A DNA stretch of 64,000 bases from Planctomycetota bacterium. Lineage in GTDB: Bacteria > Planctomycetota > UBA1135 > UBA2386. Shown here piece after piece: positions 53,057 through 62,078 of the stretch (the first letter of the stretch is position 1; each line of letters begins with the position of its first letter). The notes beneath the pieces are model-generated. The model was not told the origin of the DNA. It did no database searches and worked only from the letters and a program-made list of their open reading frames with translations. The stretch is taken from NCBI GenBank assembly GCA_002684655.1, contig NYVR01000030.1, positions 1 through 64,000 on the forward strand. Direction: 5' to 3'. The position numbers were made by a program, and so were the translations under genes.

Positions 53057-56000
53057 CTACTCGTCGCGCAGGCGATCCAAGACGGCGCCGCGCAAGGCCG
53101 CCCGGCTGGCTGCCCACACCCAAAAGGCGCCAGACGCGCCGAGCGTGACGACCAGCAGCGCCGAAGATCCGGTGGGCAGCGCGCGGCCGTCGCTCCAGGT
53201 CGGGATCATCGCGACGGCGGCGGCCATCACGCCTGCGGCTAGACCCATTCCTAACAGCGTCGCGTGCTCGGTCCAGATCATGCGGCGGACGTCGCGGTCG
53301 GTGTAGCCGAGCGCGTGAGCGACGGCGAACTCGCTGCGGCGCTCCAGCGCGTTGCGCAGCACGACGACGCCGAGGCCAGCCGTGCCGAGCAACATCCCGA
53401 GCCCGCCGAGGAGCTGAAAGATAGCGAGGTAGGTGTTCTGGATCGTTTGGAAGGCGGCGAGCCGGGCGTCGGTCGGCGTCAGCTCCATCCCGAAGTCCGA
53501 CAGCGCGTCGCCGAGGTCCTCGGCTACGGCGTCACGCCGCGATGCAGGCGCGTCGATCAAGAACATGCGAAAGCCCGACGCGGACGGGAAGCGCGCGCGC
53601 ATGTGGCGGTCGGCGATCAGCAGGTTGCCCTGCAGGATCGAGTCGGCCACGGTGCCGACGATGCGAACTTCGAACTCGTCGCCTCGCTCGTCGCGGTAGG
53701 TCAGCGCGTCGCCGACTTTCTTCTTCAGCGCCCACGCGACGCTGCCGCCGTCGCCGACCGCGGGTACGACCTCAGGTCCGAGGTCGCGGTCGAGCAGCTG
53801 CCAGCCGTCGCCGGGCCCTCGGCCGTCGACAGTGCGCGTGAAGCGAAAGGCGCCGCGAGCGTCGAGCTGCGCGGGCGCGACGCCTACTAGCTGCGGGTTC
53901 TGCGCGGTCGCGAGGTTGAGGCAGCTGGCGTCGTCTCCTGGCCGCACCCGCAGGGGGACCACGGCGACGTCCTGCAGCGCGTCGTCTTCGAGCGCGTAGG
54001 CGTCGCGGGCCTCGGCAGTGCCGAGGTCTCGGAGCACCGGCAGCGTCGAGCGACCAAACAACGCGAAGCCGCCGGTCCCCGACGAGCGCAGCGACGGGTC
54101 GCTGGGCGGCGTCAGGCGGTTAGCTTGGATCGCGAGCACTAGGAAAGCGCCGCACGCGAGCAGCGCCACGGTGGCGAGGCTGCGGCCTGGTCGGCGCCCG
54201 GCGCCGCGGAGCGCGAGGGCGCGCAGGCTCGCGGCCGGGCGACGGGCGGCGCCGCCGAGCTTGGCGAGCGCCGCGCGCGCGACGAACAGCGCCGCGACCA
54301 GCAGCAGCGCGCCGCCGCCGAAGAACGCGCTGGTGGCCCGGGCGGGCTCGGCCCGCGCGATCAACGTCGCGGCGCCGATCGCCGCGACGAGCGCGCACGC
54401 AGCGCTCGCGCGCGCGCGTCGCGCGGCTGCGGCAGGGTCCGCAGCGCTGTTCGCGCCGTGTCCGCTCGACGCGAGCAGTTCTGTCGCGGGGCGTCGGGCT
54501 GCGGCGCGCAGCGCCCACCAGATGGCGATCATCGACGTCGCGACGATCAAGCCGCCGCCCGTAAGCAGCGTCACGGGTCGAACGAAGGCGTGGATGGTTG
54601 TTTGTCCGACGGTGTCCTGCCAGAGCGTTCCGAGCCCTTCGAGGACCGCGGCGGAGTAGCCGACGCCACCGGCGGCGCCGAGCGCGCCGCCGAGGATCGT
54701 GATGATGATCGCTTCGCGCGCGAACAGGCCGCGAACGCGTCGTGGCTGGTAGCCAACGGCCAGCAGCGCGCCGATCTCGGCGGTTCGACGTTCGACGCCG
54801 AACACAAACAGCAGCACCGTCAGCAGCATCGCGGCCACGATCAGGAAGAGGCTCAGCCCGAGATAGAGCGCGCCGAAGTCGGTCGCCGGGTCGCTAGCGG
54901 CGAGCGCGGGGCCGCGGAGGTCCTGGAAGAACAGCCCGATCGAAGCTGGCGTGAGCCGCTGCATCAACTCCTGGCGCAGGCGGGGCGCGGCGTCCCGCGG
55001 CGCCCGGATCGCGGTCAAGGTGCCGAACCGGTTGGCCCACATCGACCGCGCGGTCGCGAGCGTGACGAAGGCCTTGGGAGTGCCGCGGTGATCGTCCCAG
55101 TAGCGCTGGTCGCGGTCGTCGAGCTGGTCGAGCTCCACCGGCACACCGGGCTCCCACTCCGTGCAGCTCCGGGCTTCGGCGAGGCCCGGGAACTCCGGCA
55201 TCAGCGACGGGTCGGCCGCGGCTCCGGCGAGCGGCGTGACGCGCGATACGCGCAGCGCGCGGCCGCGTTCCTGCAGCTGGAGCTGCTCGTTCATCACGTA
55301 GAAGCGAGCGTCGACGGTGGCGCCGCGGGCGGCGCCGAGGTCCTCGGCGAGCCACGCGTTCGCGGTGAGGCCGTCCTCGAACGTCGGCGCGAGCGCGGCG
55401 AGCGCCGCGAGCTCTGGCGCCACCGCGACGCCGTCACCGAGCGGTCCGACGCCGCAGACCATCGAGTAAGGGGTGGTCCGCTCGTTCGATCTCAGGGAGT
55501 TGACGAAGTAGGTGAACAAGCCGACGCCGTCGGGCGTGACCTCTGTCGCGGCCTCGACGATCGCGTCGTCGAGGAAGACGCGTCCACTGCGCAGCTCGCA
55601 CGCATTCTCTCCCTCGCGAAGCTCCAGCTCTGCGTCCTCTAACTGCCAACTCGCGGCGAGCGCAGCGTTAGCGCGGGCCGTGCTGTCGTTGACCAGCAGG
55701 AGGTTTGCGCGGTCCTGCAGCTCGATCTCTTCGGCGAGCCAGCTGCGAGCGACGAACACGTTGAAGGGTGGCACTTGGCTCGCCCGGAGGCCAAAGCGGC
55801 CGAAGTCGTCGTCATCGAGGACGCCGTCGACCTCGACGCGGACGGCGTGCGCGACGTCGTCGACCGTCGCCATCGTCGCTTCTTGCGGCATCAAGCTCGG
55901 CCGCTCGACGCGCAGCACGACCTCTTCGCCGACCGTCACGCCGAGCTGGTCGGCGATCCGTCGGTTCAGCAGCGCGTGTCCTGGCGCGGGCGCGGGTCGC

Positions 56001-56371
56001 GCGCGGCCGCTAGAGCTCATCGCGAAGAACGTGTCGTCGACGCCGAAGACGTCGACGATCCCTGCGCGCGCGGGGCCGGCGCTGCGGTTAGCGACGCCGG
56101 GCAGCTGCACGACCGAGCAGACGTTCGCGTCGAGTTCGGCGCAGAGCCGGTCTGCCAGCGCTGTCGTCACGAAGCGGTCGCCGCACGCCATCACGTTGTC
56201 GAAGCGGCCGACGCGCTGCATCGCTTGTTGCCGCAGGCTCAGCCGCACAGAGTCGCCCACGACGAGCGCGCCCACGAGCGCCGCGGTCGCGCAGGCGACG
56301 CCGGCGACGACGCCCGCGTGCGTCCGCCAGTGGTGCGCGAGGCCGCGCGCGATCAGGCGCCAACTGTTCAT
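53057..56371 (-). CDS. Large FtsX-like ABC transporter permease
   Basis: 1104 residues. N-terminal membrane helix (about 18-40), then a large periplasmic region to about 500, then two FtsX/MacB-type bundles: FLIVAAMLLTVLLFVFGVER with RRTAEIGALLAVGYQPRRVR at about 510-560, and a C-terminal bundle with RRSEFAVAHALGYTDRDVRR at about 1025-1045. Overall about ten helices. This layout (two FtsX units in one chain) is seen in permeases for lipoprotein-like or peptide cargo. It overlaps the ATPase gene by ATGA, so the pair forms one exporter or mechanotransmitter. Confidence 0.85.
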   Translation of the reverse strand: MNSWRLIARGLAHHWRTHAGVVAGVACATAALVGALVVGDSVRLSLRQQAMQRVGRFDNVMACGDRFVTTALADRLCAELDANVCSVVQLPGVANRSAGPARAGIVDVFGVDDTFFAMSSSGRARPAPAPGHALLNRRIADQLGVTVGEEVVLRVERPSLMPQEATMATVDDVAHAVRVEVDGVLDDDDFGRFGLRASQVPPFNVFVARSWLAEEIELQDRANLLLVNDSTARANAALAASWQLEDAELELREGENACELRSGRVFLDDAIVEAATEVTPDGVGLFTYFVNSLRSNERTTPYSMVCGVGPLGDGVAVAPELAALAALAPTFEDGLTANAWLAEDLGAARGATVDARFYVMNEQLQLQERGRALRVSRVTPLAGAAADPSLMPEFPGLAEARSCTEWEPGVPVELDQLDDRDQRYWDDHRGTPKAFVTLATARSMWANRFGTLTAIRAPRDAAPRLRQELMQRLTPASIGLFFQDLRGPALAASDPATDFGALYLGLSLFLIVAAMLLTVLLFVFGVERRTAEIGALLAVGYQPRRVRGLFAREAIIITILGGALGAAGGVGYSAAVLEGLGTLWQDTVGQTTIHAFVRPVTLLTGGGLIVATSMIAIWWALRAAARRPATELLASSGHGANSAADPAAAARRARASAACALVAAIGAATLIARAEPARATSAFFGGGALLLVAALFVARAALAKLGGAARRPAASLRALALRGAGRRPGRSLATVALLACGAFLVLAIQANRLTPPSDPSLRSSGTGGFALFGRSTLPVLRDLGTAEARDAYALEDDALQDVAVVPLRVRPGDDASCLNLATAQNPQLVGVAPAQLDARGAFRFTRTVDGRGPGDGWQLLDRDLGPEVVPAVGDGGSVAWALKKKVGDALTYRDERGDEFEVRIVGTVADSILQGNLLIADRHMRARFPSASGFRMFLIDAPASRRDAVAEDLGDALSDFGMELTPTDARLAAFQTIQNTYLAIFQLLGGLGMLLGTAGLGVVVLRNALERRSEFAVAHALGYTDRDVRRMIWTEHATLLGMGLAAGVMAAAVAMIPTWSDGRALPTGSSALLVVTLGASGAFWVWAASRAALRGAVLDRLRDE

Positions 56372-57048
56372 TCCGCGGCGCTCGCGACGTGGGCCTCGCC
56401 GTTACGCAGCGCGACGACGCGGCCCATACGCGCGGCGAGCTGCTGCGAGTGGGTCACGACGACGACGGCGACGTCGTTCTCTGCCCCGAGGTCGCACAAA
56501 AGGTCGCCGAGGCTGTCGGTCGCTGCGGCGTCGAGCGCGCCGGTTGGTTCGTCCGCGAGCAGCAGGCGAGGACCGTTGATCAGGGCGCGCACGACCGCGA
56601 CCCGCTGCTGCTCGCCGCCAGAGAGCTGGGCCGGGCGGTGCTGTAGGCGGTGTCCGAGCCCGACCGTCTCCAGCAGGGATCGAGCGCGCGCTTCGGCGCC
56701 GCTGCGCTGGGGGTGGACGAGCGTCGGGACGAGCACGTTCTCAAGCGCCGTGCACTGCGGCAGTAAGTGGTGCGCCTGGAACACGAAACCGATGTCGCGG
56801 TTGCGCAGCGCAGCCCGCTCAGCGGCGCTCATCTCGCTGAGGTCGCGGCCGTCGAACGACGCGACCCCCGACGTCGGCGGCAGCAGCCCGCCTAGCACGT
56901 GCAGCAGCGTGCTCTTGCCGCATCCCGACGGCCCGAGGACCGCGAGGGTGTCGCGCGCGTAGACCTCAAGGTCTACGCCGCGCAGGACGTCGGTCGCGGC
57001 GCCGAAGCGCCGCGTCACGGCCCGCAGTTCGGCCAGCGGCCTGCTCAT
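56368..57048 (-). CDS. ABC transporter ATP-binding protein (LolD/MacB-like)
   Basis: 226 residues. Walker A GPSGCGKST, Q-loop IGFVFQAHHLLPQCTALENV, signature LSGGEQQRVAVVRAL, Walker B LLLADEPTGALD and H-loop VVTHSQQLAARM. The length and the LLPQ-type Q-loop fit LolD/FtsE-class ATPases that work with FtsX-like permeases. Overlaps both neighbours by ATGA, showing tight coupling with the small membrane protein before it and the permease after it. Confidence 0.9.
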   Translation of the reverse strand: MSRPLAELRAVTRRFGAATDVLRGVDLEVYARDTLAVLGPSGCGKSTLLHVLGGLLPPTSGVASFDGRDLSEMSAAERAALRNRDIGFVFQAHHLLPQCTALENVLVPTLVHPQRSGAEARARSLLETVGLGHRLQHRPAQLSGGEQQRVAVVRALINGPRLLLADEPTGALDAAATDSLGDLLCDLGAENDVAVVVVTHSQQLAARMGRVVALRNGEAHVASAAE

Positions 57049-57557
57049 TTGGGCGCGGTCTGGTTTGCCGGCGTCGGGGCGCCGCCGGGTGCGGGCTTGT
57101 AGAGGCTGACAAGGAGGCCGCCGCAGGCTGCGAGCGCGATGCCCATCAGGAACCTCCAATCGAGGCTCGACCACCCGCCCGCGGGCGGGTGCAGCGACAT
57201 CGCGACGAACGCGTTCACGACTGGTGCGCCGGCGAAGATAATCGACATGACGGCAGCCGGGTTCCCCTTCGCGCCGAACGCGAGCAGGACACCGAACGCC
57301 CCGACTGCGCCGACGACGCCTGCTAGCAGCGACAGCAGGACGCCCTTGCTGGGCATACTCCAAGACGCCTTAGCTGCCAGCAGCATGCCGGCCGGCGCGA
57401 GCACGGCGATGAGAAAGTAAGCGATGCCTACCCAAAAGAAGGCCTTGTAGCGCCCGTTCTGTGGGTCGCCCATCGCCATTTGGCCCGAGTGCAACAGGAC
57501 ACCGTAGATGCCCCATGAGGCCACGGTCAGAAGCGCGAACAAGATCCAGGTGTGCAT
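57045..57557 (-). CDS. Small EamA/DMT-like membrane protein
   Basis: 170 residues, about five hydrophobic helices: WILFALLTVASWGIYGVLL, FFWVGIAYFLIAVLAPAGM, LLSLLAGVVGAVGAFGVLLA, AAVMSIIFAGAPVVNAFVAM and FLMGIALAACGGLLVSLY. It resembles one half of a drug/metabolite transporter (EamA) and may act as a dimer. The position between glycosyltransferase and ABC genes suggests a role in moving a lipid-linked or small precursor. Start ATG 57557 begins just before the first helix. Confidence 0.75.
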   Translation of the reverse strand: MHTWILFALLTVASWGIYGVLLHSGQMAMGDPQNGRYKAFFWVGIAYFLIAVLAPAGMLLAAKASWSMPSKGVLLSLLAGVVGAVGAFGVLLAFGAKGNPAAVMSIIFAGAPVVNAFVAMSLHPPAGGWSSLDWRFLMGIALAACGGLLVSLYKPAPGGAPTPANQTAPK

Positions 57558-57599
57558 GCGTGGAGTCTCGTCTGCGGTGGGGGTCCGGCGCAAGGACGG

Positions 57600-58895
57600 T
57601 CAGCTCGGGGTCGGCGAAGCGAGCCCCTTGCAGATCTCGGCGACCTGCTGGGCCATGCGCCGCGACGTGAAGCGGTCGTGCACGGCGGCGCGGCCTCGCT
57701 CGCCCAGGCGAGTTGCGTGGGCGGGGTCGTTGAGCAGCTCGAGGAGCGCGTCCGCGAGCGCGGCCGGGTCTTCTGGCGGACACAGCAAGCCGCCGCCGGT
57801 CGCGTCAAGGATCTCGGGGAACGCGGCGTGACGGGGCTGCACGACCGGGACGCCCGCGGCCATCGCTTCGAGCAGATACAGCCCGAATGACTCGCCGTAT
57901 CGCGCGGGGACCGAGAAGGCCGTCAGCCCACGCAGAAAGTCGAGCTTTTGCGCGCGGTCGATGTTGGGCAAGAAGTCGACGTCGCCGAGGCAGTCGGATT
58001 GGCGGAGCCGCTCGCGCTGCTCCTCGACGAAGGGCTGGTCTTCGCGAAGCTGCACGCCGGCGACGCGCAACCGCAGGCCGGGCGGGGCCCCGCGCTCCTT
58101 CAACTGCGCGAACGCCTCGACGAGCGTATCTAGGCCCTTGTCCCGGCACATGCGCGCGAGGTAACCGATCGTCGGCGCGCTCGGCGCCGCGGCGGGCGCG
58201 GTGAAGTCCGCGACGTCGATGCCGTTGTGGACGACGTGAACGCGCTCAGTTGGGAGGCCGAGGCGTGTCTTCATCTCGTCGCCGTAGTGTGAGCTGACGG
58301 CGATCCAGGCGTCTGTCTCCTGGGCGCGGACGCGGAGCGTGCTCCAGGCGCGGTCGCGGTCGGCGGGCGCGAGCCCGTCGAGGAACGGCGCCTCGCCCTG
58401 AAGCGTCACCACGACCGGCACGTTCAGGGTGTCGCGCAGGCGTCGAACGACGCCGGTCAGCATGGCGTTGGAGATGACGACGACGTCGGGTCGAGGCTGC
58501 TTTAGGACCCACTCGATGAGCTTGTCGAGCTCTTTGGCTTGCCGGCCCTCTTCGCCGCGCAAGATCGAGACCGTGAGCTCCCCGAGGTCGCTCGCGTCGG
58601 TCATGTTGCCGCGTCGAGACGCCCATCGAAGCAGCCGAGGGCTGTCGAGGAGGTCGCGTACGAAGCGCGGAATCATTCCGGCCACCCTCGACTTCTGCTG
58701 CAGGTAGACGTTGATGCCGCCCATGTGCACGGCAGGCTCCTGTGGCTCTTCCCGCTCGAGGACCATCGGGAGATACAGCGGCGCGACAGAGACCTCGTGG
58801 CCGAGCGCTTCGAGCGCGCGGCCCAGCGCGTCGTCTCGGAGGCAACTCCCGCAGAAGAAGTGTCCAGTGCCAGGTGTGAGGAACAGGAAGCGCAT
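57600..58895 (-). CDS. Family 4 glycosyltransferase
   Basis: 431 residues. GT-B fold: N-terminal FLFLTPGTGHFFCGSCLRDD, a second Rossmann half starting at about 235 (APTIGYLARMCRDKGLDTLV), and the retaining GT4 signature GESFGLYLLEAMAAGVPVVQ. The likely nucleotide-sugar-binding Glu residues are in that motif. It would transfer a hexose from a nucleotide sugar to an unknown acceptor on the cytosolic side. Seven bases separate it from the parvulin/propeller gene. Confidence 0.88.
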   Translation of the reverse strand: MRFLFLTPGTGHFFCGSCLRDDALGRALEALGHEVSVAPLYLPMVLEREEPQEPAVHMGGINVYLQQKSRVAGMIPRFVRDLLDSPRLLRWASRRGNMTDASDLGELTVSILRGEEGRQAKELDKLIEWVLKQPRPDVVVISNAMLTGVVRRLRDTLNVPVVVTLQGEAPFLDGLAPADRDRAWSTLRVRAQETDAWIAVSSHYGDEMKTRLGLPTERVHVVHNGIDVADFTAPAAAPSAPTIGYLARMCRDKGLDTLVEAFAQLKERGAPPGLRLRVAGVQLREDQPFVEEQRERLRQSDCLGDVDFLPNIDRAQKLDFLRGLTAFSVPARYGESFGLYLLEAMAAGVPVVQPRHAAFPEILDATGGGLLCPPEDPAALADALLELLNDPAHATRLGERGRAAVHDRFTSRRMAQQVAEICKGLASPTPS

Positions 58896-58902
58896 GGTTG
58901 GA

Positions 58903-60933
58903 TCAACGCCCGTCACTAGGCGCAGAGAATGCATACAAGCGCATGTCTCCGGCGCCGATGACGATCTTTCCGTCCACGACCGCGGGTGAAGAGTAGATGG
59001 GCTTGCCGATATCGTAGCTCCAAAGCAGCTCACCGTCCGCGAGGCGTAGCATATAGAGCCTGCCGTCCCCCGAGCCGAAGACGACCTTGTCGCCGCAGAT
59101 CACGGGCGAGGCGTCGACTTTGCGCTTGGTGCGGAACTTCCACAGCGGCGCGCCGTCGGCGCGCCGAGCGCAGTGGAGGTGGCGGTCGCGTCCGCCGAAG
59201 ACGACGTGCTGCTCGTCGACGGCTGGTGACGAACAGAACCCTTGTCGCTTGCCGGGATAGCGCCACTCGACCTCGCCGTTGTCGAGGTCGACGCGCAAGA
59301 ACTCGTTGCCGTAGTGGCCGAAGTAGGCGCGATCGCCGAGCAGGGACACGGATCCAGCGATCTGACAACCTTGACCGAGCTCGACCTTGGCCCCCTGCTC
59401 GCCGGTCTCTAGGTCGACGAGGTGCAGCGCGGAGTCGCAGCCGCCGAACAGCGCCTCGCGTCCAGCGATGGCGGGTGAGCCGTTCACGTAGTTGTCCGTC
59501 GTGTACGTCCAGAGGACCGCGCCTTCGATAGCGTCGAAGCAGTAGACGTTGGCGTCGTAGCTGCCGACGAGCACGCGCGGGCGGCCGGATGCGTCCCGGA
59601 ACCAGTTCGCGCCGCCGAGGATCTGATCCTTGGTCTCGTGCTTCCAAGCGAGCGCGCCGTTCGAGGCGTTCAGCGCGTAGAAGAAGAAGTCCGACGAGCC
59701 AAAGTAGACGCGCCCGTCGAGTACGAGCGGCGGGGCCTCCACCATGTCTTTGGTCTCGAACTGCCACCGTGGCGCCCCGGTCTCCAGGTCGACGGCGTAG
59801 ACCGAGTTGTCCGTGGAGCCGACGTAGACGACGCCGCCCGCGATCACCGGCGACGAGAGGATTTCCCCCTCCGTCTCGAATCGCCACGCGAGCGTGGGGG
59901 CAGCGCCGATCGCAGCCGCGGACACGCCGTGCAGCTGCGCGTTGCCGCGAAAGTGCGGCCACTCGCTGCTGGGCGGCGGGCCGAGGTCGGGGACGGCCTC
60001 TCGCGGCGCGCGCGGCGGCGGCTCGAAGCCGTATTGATCCAGCAGCTGCGCGCGCAGCGCCAGGACCTCGGAGCTGCGGGCTTTGCCACCAGCGAGCTGC
60101 CGTCGCAAGGCCGGCGCGACGTCCTCAAGCTTCGTGACGGTGCGCGCGACGAGCTCGATCAGGTGCACGCCAACCGATGACTTGACCGGCGCGGACACCT
60201 CGCCGACGTCGAGCCCGCGCACCGCCGCGGCGAACGCCTCACCAAAGCGGTGGTAGTTGTAGTTGGGCAGCAGGCCCGCCTCGGCGCGTCGCTTCGGGTC
60301 GCGCAAGAGTCTGCGCGTGGTGCGGTCGTGCGATTGGGCTAGCAGGTCGTCGAACGTCGCGCCGTTCTTCAGGCTGCGACGCAGCTCGGCGGCGCGCTCG
60401 GCTGCGGTCTGCGGGCTCGACATGCGCTCGCTGCTCAGCACGTGCCGAACGCGGACGCGCACGCCGCCTGCGCCGTAGCGGTGCTCGAAGAGCGCTCGCA
60501 GCGCGTCTTCGTCGCGAGCGCGCGCGGCGCCGACGAGCGCGACGACGCGCAGGTCGCGGAGCGCCTCCGTCGCGCGCCTCGCGCGCGCAGGGGAGTCGGG
60601 CGGTCCCCCGTCTGTAGATTGTTGGGTCGCCTCAGAGCGCGCTAAGGTCGGCGCGCTGCGGGCGAGGTCGAGCTCTTCGCACGCGCGCGCGAGGGCCATC
60701 GCGAACGCGAGGTTCTCAAGGATCCGCGGCCCAGACCGGCCGCCGCCGAAGTCGGCGATCATCGCCGGCGTAATCTCCCCGGCGCCGAACGAGACGATCG
60801 GCGTCGCTGCGTTCGCGTCTACGGACGCTTCTGCGGTCGTGAAGAAGGCGCCGGACGAGTGCAGGCGAATCCGCTGCGCAGACATGCTTACAGCGAGGGA
60901 CAGCGCCGCCGCGGCGATCAGCGCGGTCTTCAC
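58903..60933 (-). CDS. Parvulin (PpiC/SurA-like) fused to PQQ-like (BamB-like) beta-propeller
   Basis: 676 residues from GTG, overlapping the upstream stop as GTGA. Signal peptide at about 1-20 (ALIAAAALSLAVSMSAQ). Residues about 50-160 are helical, as in the N-domain of SurA-type chaperones. A parvulin prolyl isomerase domain follows at about 160-265 (RVRHVLSSERM, LKNGATFDDLLAQSHD, DVGEVSAPVKSSVGVHLIEL). From about 325 an eight-bladed propeller begins (WPHFRGNAQLHGVSAAAIG) with VDLETGAPRWQFET, LDNGEVEWRYPG and ADGELLWSYD. In other bacteria SurA and BamB are separate outer-membrane biogenesis factors; the fusion suggests one envelope chaperone-scaffold. Confidence 0.85.
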   Translation of the reverse strand: MKTALIAAAALSLAVSMSAQRIRLHSSGAFFTTAEASVDANAATPIVSFGAGEITPAMIADFGGGRSGPRILENLAFAMALARACEELDLARSAPTLARSEATQQSTDGGPPDSPARARRATEALRDLRVVALVGAARARDEDALRALFEHRYGAGGVRVRVRHVLSSERMSSPQTAAERAAELRRSLKNGATFDDLLAQSHDRTTRRLLRDPKRRAEAGLLPNYNYHRFGEAFAAAVRGLDVGEVSAPVKSSVGVHLIELVARTVTKLEDVAPALRRQLAGGKARSSEVLALRAQLLDQYGFEPPPRAPREAVPDLGPPPSSEWPHFRGNAQLHGVSAAAIGAAPTLAWRFETEGEILSSPVIAGGVVYVGSTDNSVYAVDLETGAPRWQFETKDMVEAPPLVLDGRVYFGSSDFFFYALNASNGALAWKHETKDQILGGANWFRDASGRPRVLVGSYDANVYCFDAIEGAVLWTYTTDNYVNGSPAIAGREALFGGCDSALHLVDLETGEQGAKVELGQGCQIAGSVSLLGDRAYFGHYGNEFLRVDLDNGEVEWRYPGKRQGFCSSPAVDEQHVVFGGRDRHLHCARRADGAPLWKFRTKRKVDASPVICGDKVVFGSGDGRLYMLRLADGELLWSYDIGKPIYSSPAVVDGKIVIGAGDMRLYAFSAPSDGR

Positions 60934-62078
60934 GACAGCACCTCGCGGTAGAGCCGCTTGAAGTCGCGCACGTCGACGTCGACGGGGTTGAACTGCGCCG
61001 TCCACTGCGTCGCGGCTTCTGCCGCCAGCTCATTGGCGGCGCTGGCGGGCACGCCGAGGACCTTTGGCCCGAAGCCCGCCTCACGGACGAGCGCCCGCAG
61101 CCGCGCGACCAGCCCGCGGACAGCGTCTTTGTCGGTCGCGTCGCGGTCAGCGACGTCGTTGTCGCGGGAGAAGTCTGCGTAGAGCCGCCGCACCGCGTGG
61201 TCGTGGACGTTGTGCGCGACCACGGTCGGGAGCACCTGGCCGACGGCTTGGCCGTGGACGACGCCGTAGTGGCGCGTCAGCGGGTTCGCCATCGAGTGCG
61301 CGGCGCCGAGCATGCTGTTCTCGATCGCCAAGCCCGCCAGGGCGGCCGCGTGGAGCATGGCCTCGCGCGCGTTGAGGTCGTTGGGTTCGGCCAACACGCG
61401 CTCAAAGCTGCCGTTGATCATGCGGAACGCTTCGCTCGCGACCGCGGCCGACTCGGCGGTGCGACGTCGCGTGACCGCCGCCTCGACGGCGTGCGTCAGC
61501 GCGTCGAGGCCCGACGCTGCCGTGACGTGGCGAGGCATCGTCAGCGTCAATTCGGGGTCGAGCACGGCGGCCACGGGCGCGGTGCCGCCGCACGCCATCT
61601 TTCGCCCGGTCCCGCGCTCACCGATCAGCGCGAAGGACTGCGTCTCGCTGCCGGTGCCGGCGGTCGTCGGCACCGCGACGAGCTTCGGGCTGACGACGTC
61701 CACCTTGCCGCGGCCGACGTAGTCCGCCATGCGACCGCTGGCGCACGCCAGCATCGCGCAGCCCTTGGCGGTGTCGATCGCGCTGCCGCCGCCGAGCGCG
61801 ACGATCCACTGGATCGCCTCGCCAGCGGACGCGCGGCGGTAGGCGTCGAGGCACGCTTCGACGTCTTCTTCGCCCGGGTTGGGCGGTGACCGGTCGTAGC
61901 AGTGGACCTCGGTCTCCGCATCTCGGAGCAAGGCTTCAAGGCGCGCGGCGTGGCCGGCCGCCACGACGCCAGGGTCGGTGACCAGGAACACGCGGTCCCC
62001 GACCAGCGCCGGCACGCGCGCCAGCGCCCCCCGTCCGAGCACGATCTCTGTCCTGCGTTCGAACGGGCGGTCTTCCAT
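60930..62078 (-). CDS. Iron-containing alcohol dehydrogenase
   Basis: 382 residues. NAD-binding IVALGGGSAIDTAKGCAML, PTTAGTGSETQSFALI, and metal ligands in LDPELTLTMPRHVTAASGLDALTHAVEA (split: Asp early, His in ALTHAVEA) plus the His pair in GAAHSMANPL and HYGVVHGQAV. Interconverts an alcohol and aldehyde. It starts directly after the stop of the aldehyde dehydrogenase gene (no gap), suggesting the two enzymes act in sequence on one carbon chain. Confidence 0.88.
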   Translation of the reverse strand: MEDRPFERRTEIVLGRGALARVPALVGDRVFLVTDPGVVAAGHAARLEALLRDAETEVHCYDRSPPNPGEEDVEACLDAYRRASAGEAIQWIVALGGGSAIDTAKGCAMLACASGRMADYVGRGKVDVVSPKLVAVPTTAGTGSETQSFALIGERGTGRKMACGGTAPVAAVLDPELTLTMPRHVTAASGLDALTHAVEAAVTRRRTAESAAVASEAFRMINGSFERVLAEPNDLNAREAMLHAAALAGLAIENSMLGAAHSMANPLTRHYGVVHGQAVGQVLPTVVAHNVHDHAVRRLYADFSRDNDVADRDATDKDAVRGLVARLRALVREAGFGPKVLGVPASAANELAAEAATQWTAQFNPVDVDVRDFKRLYREVLS

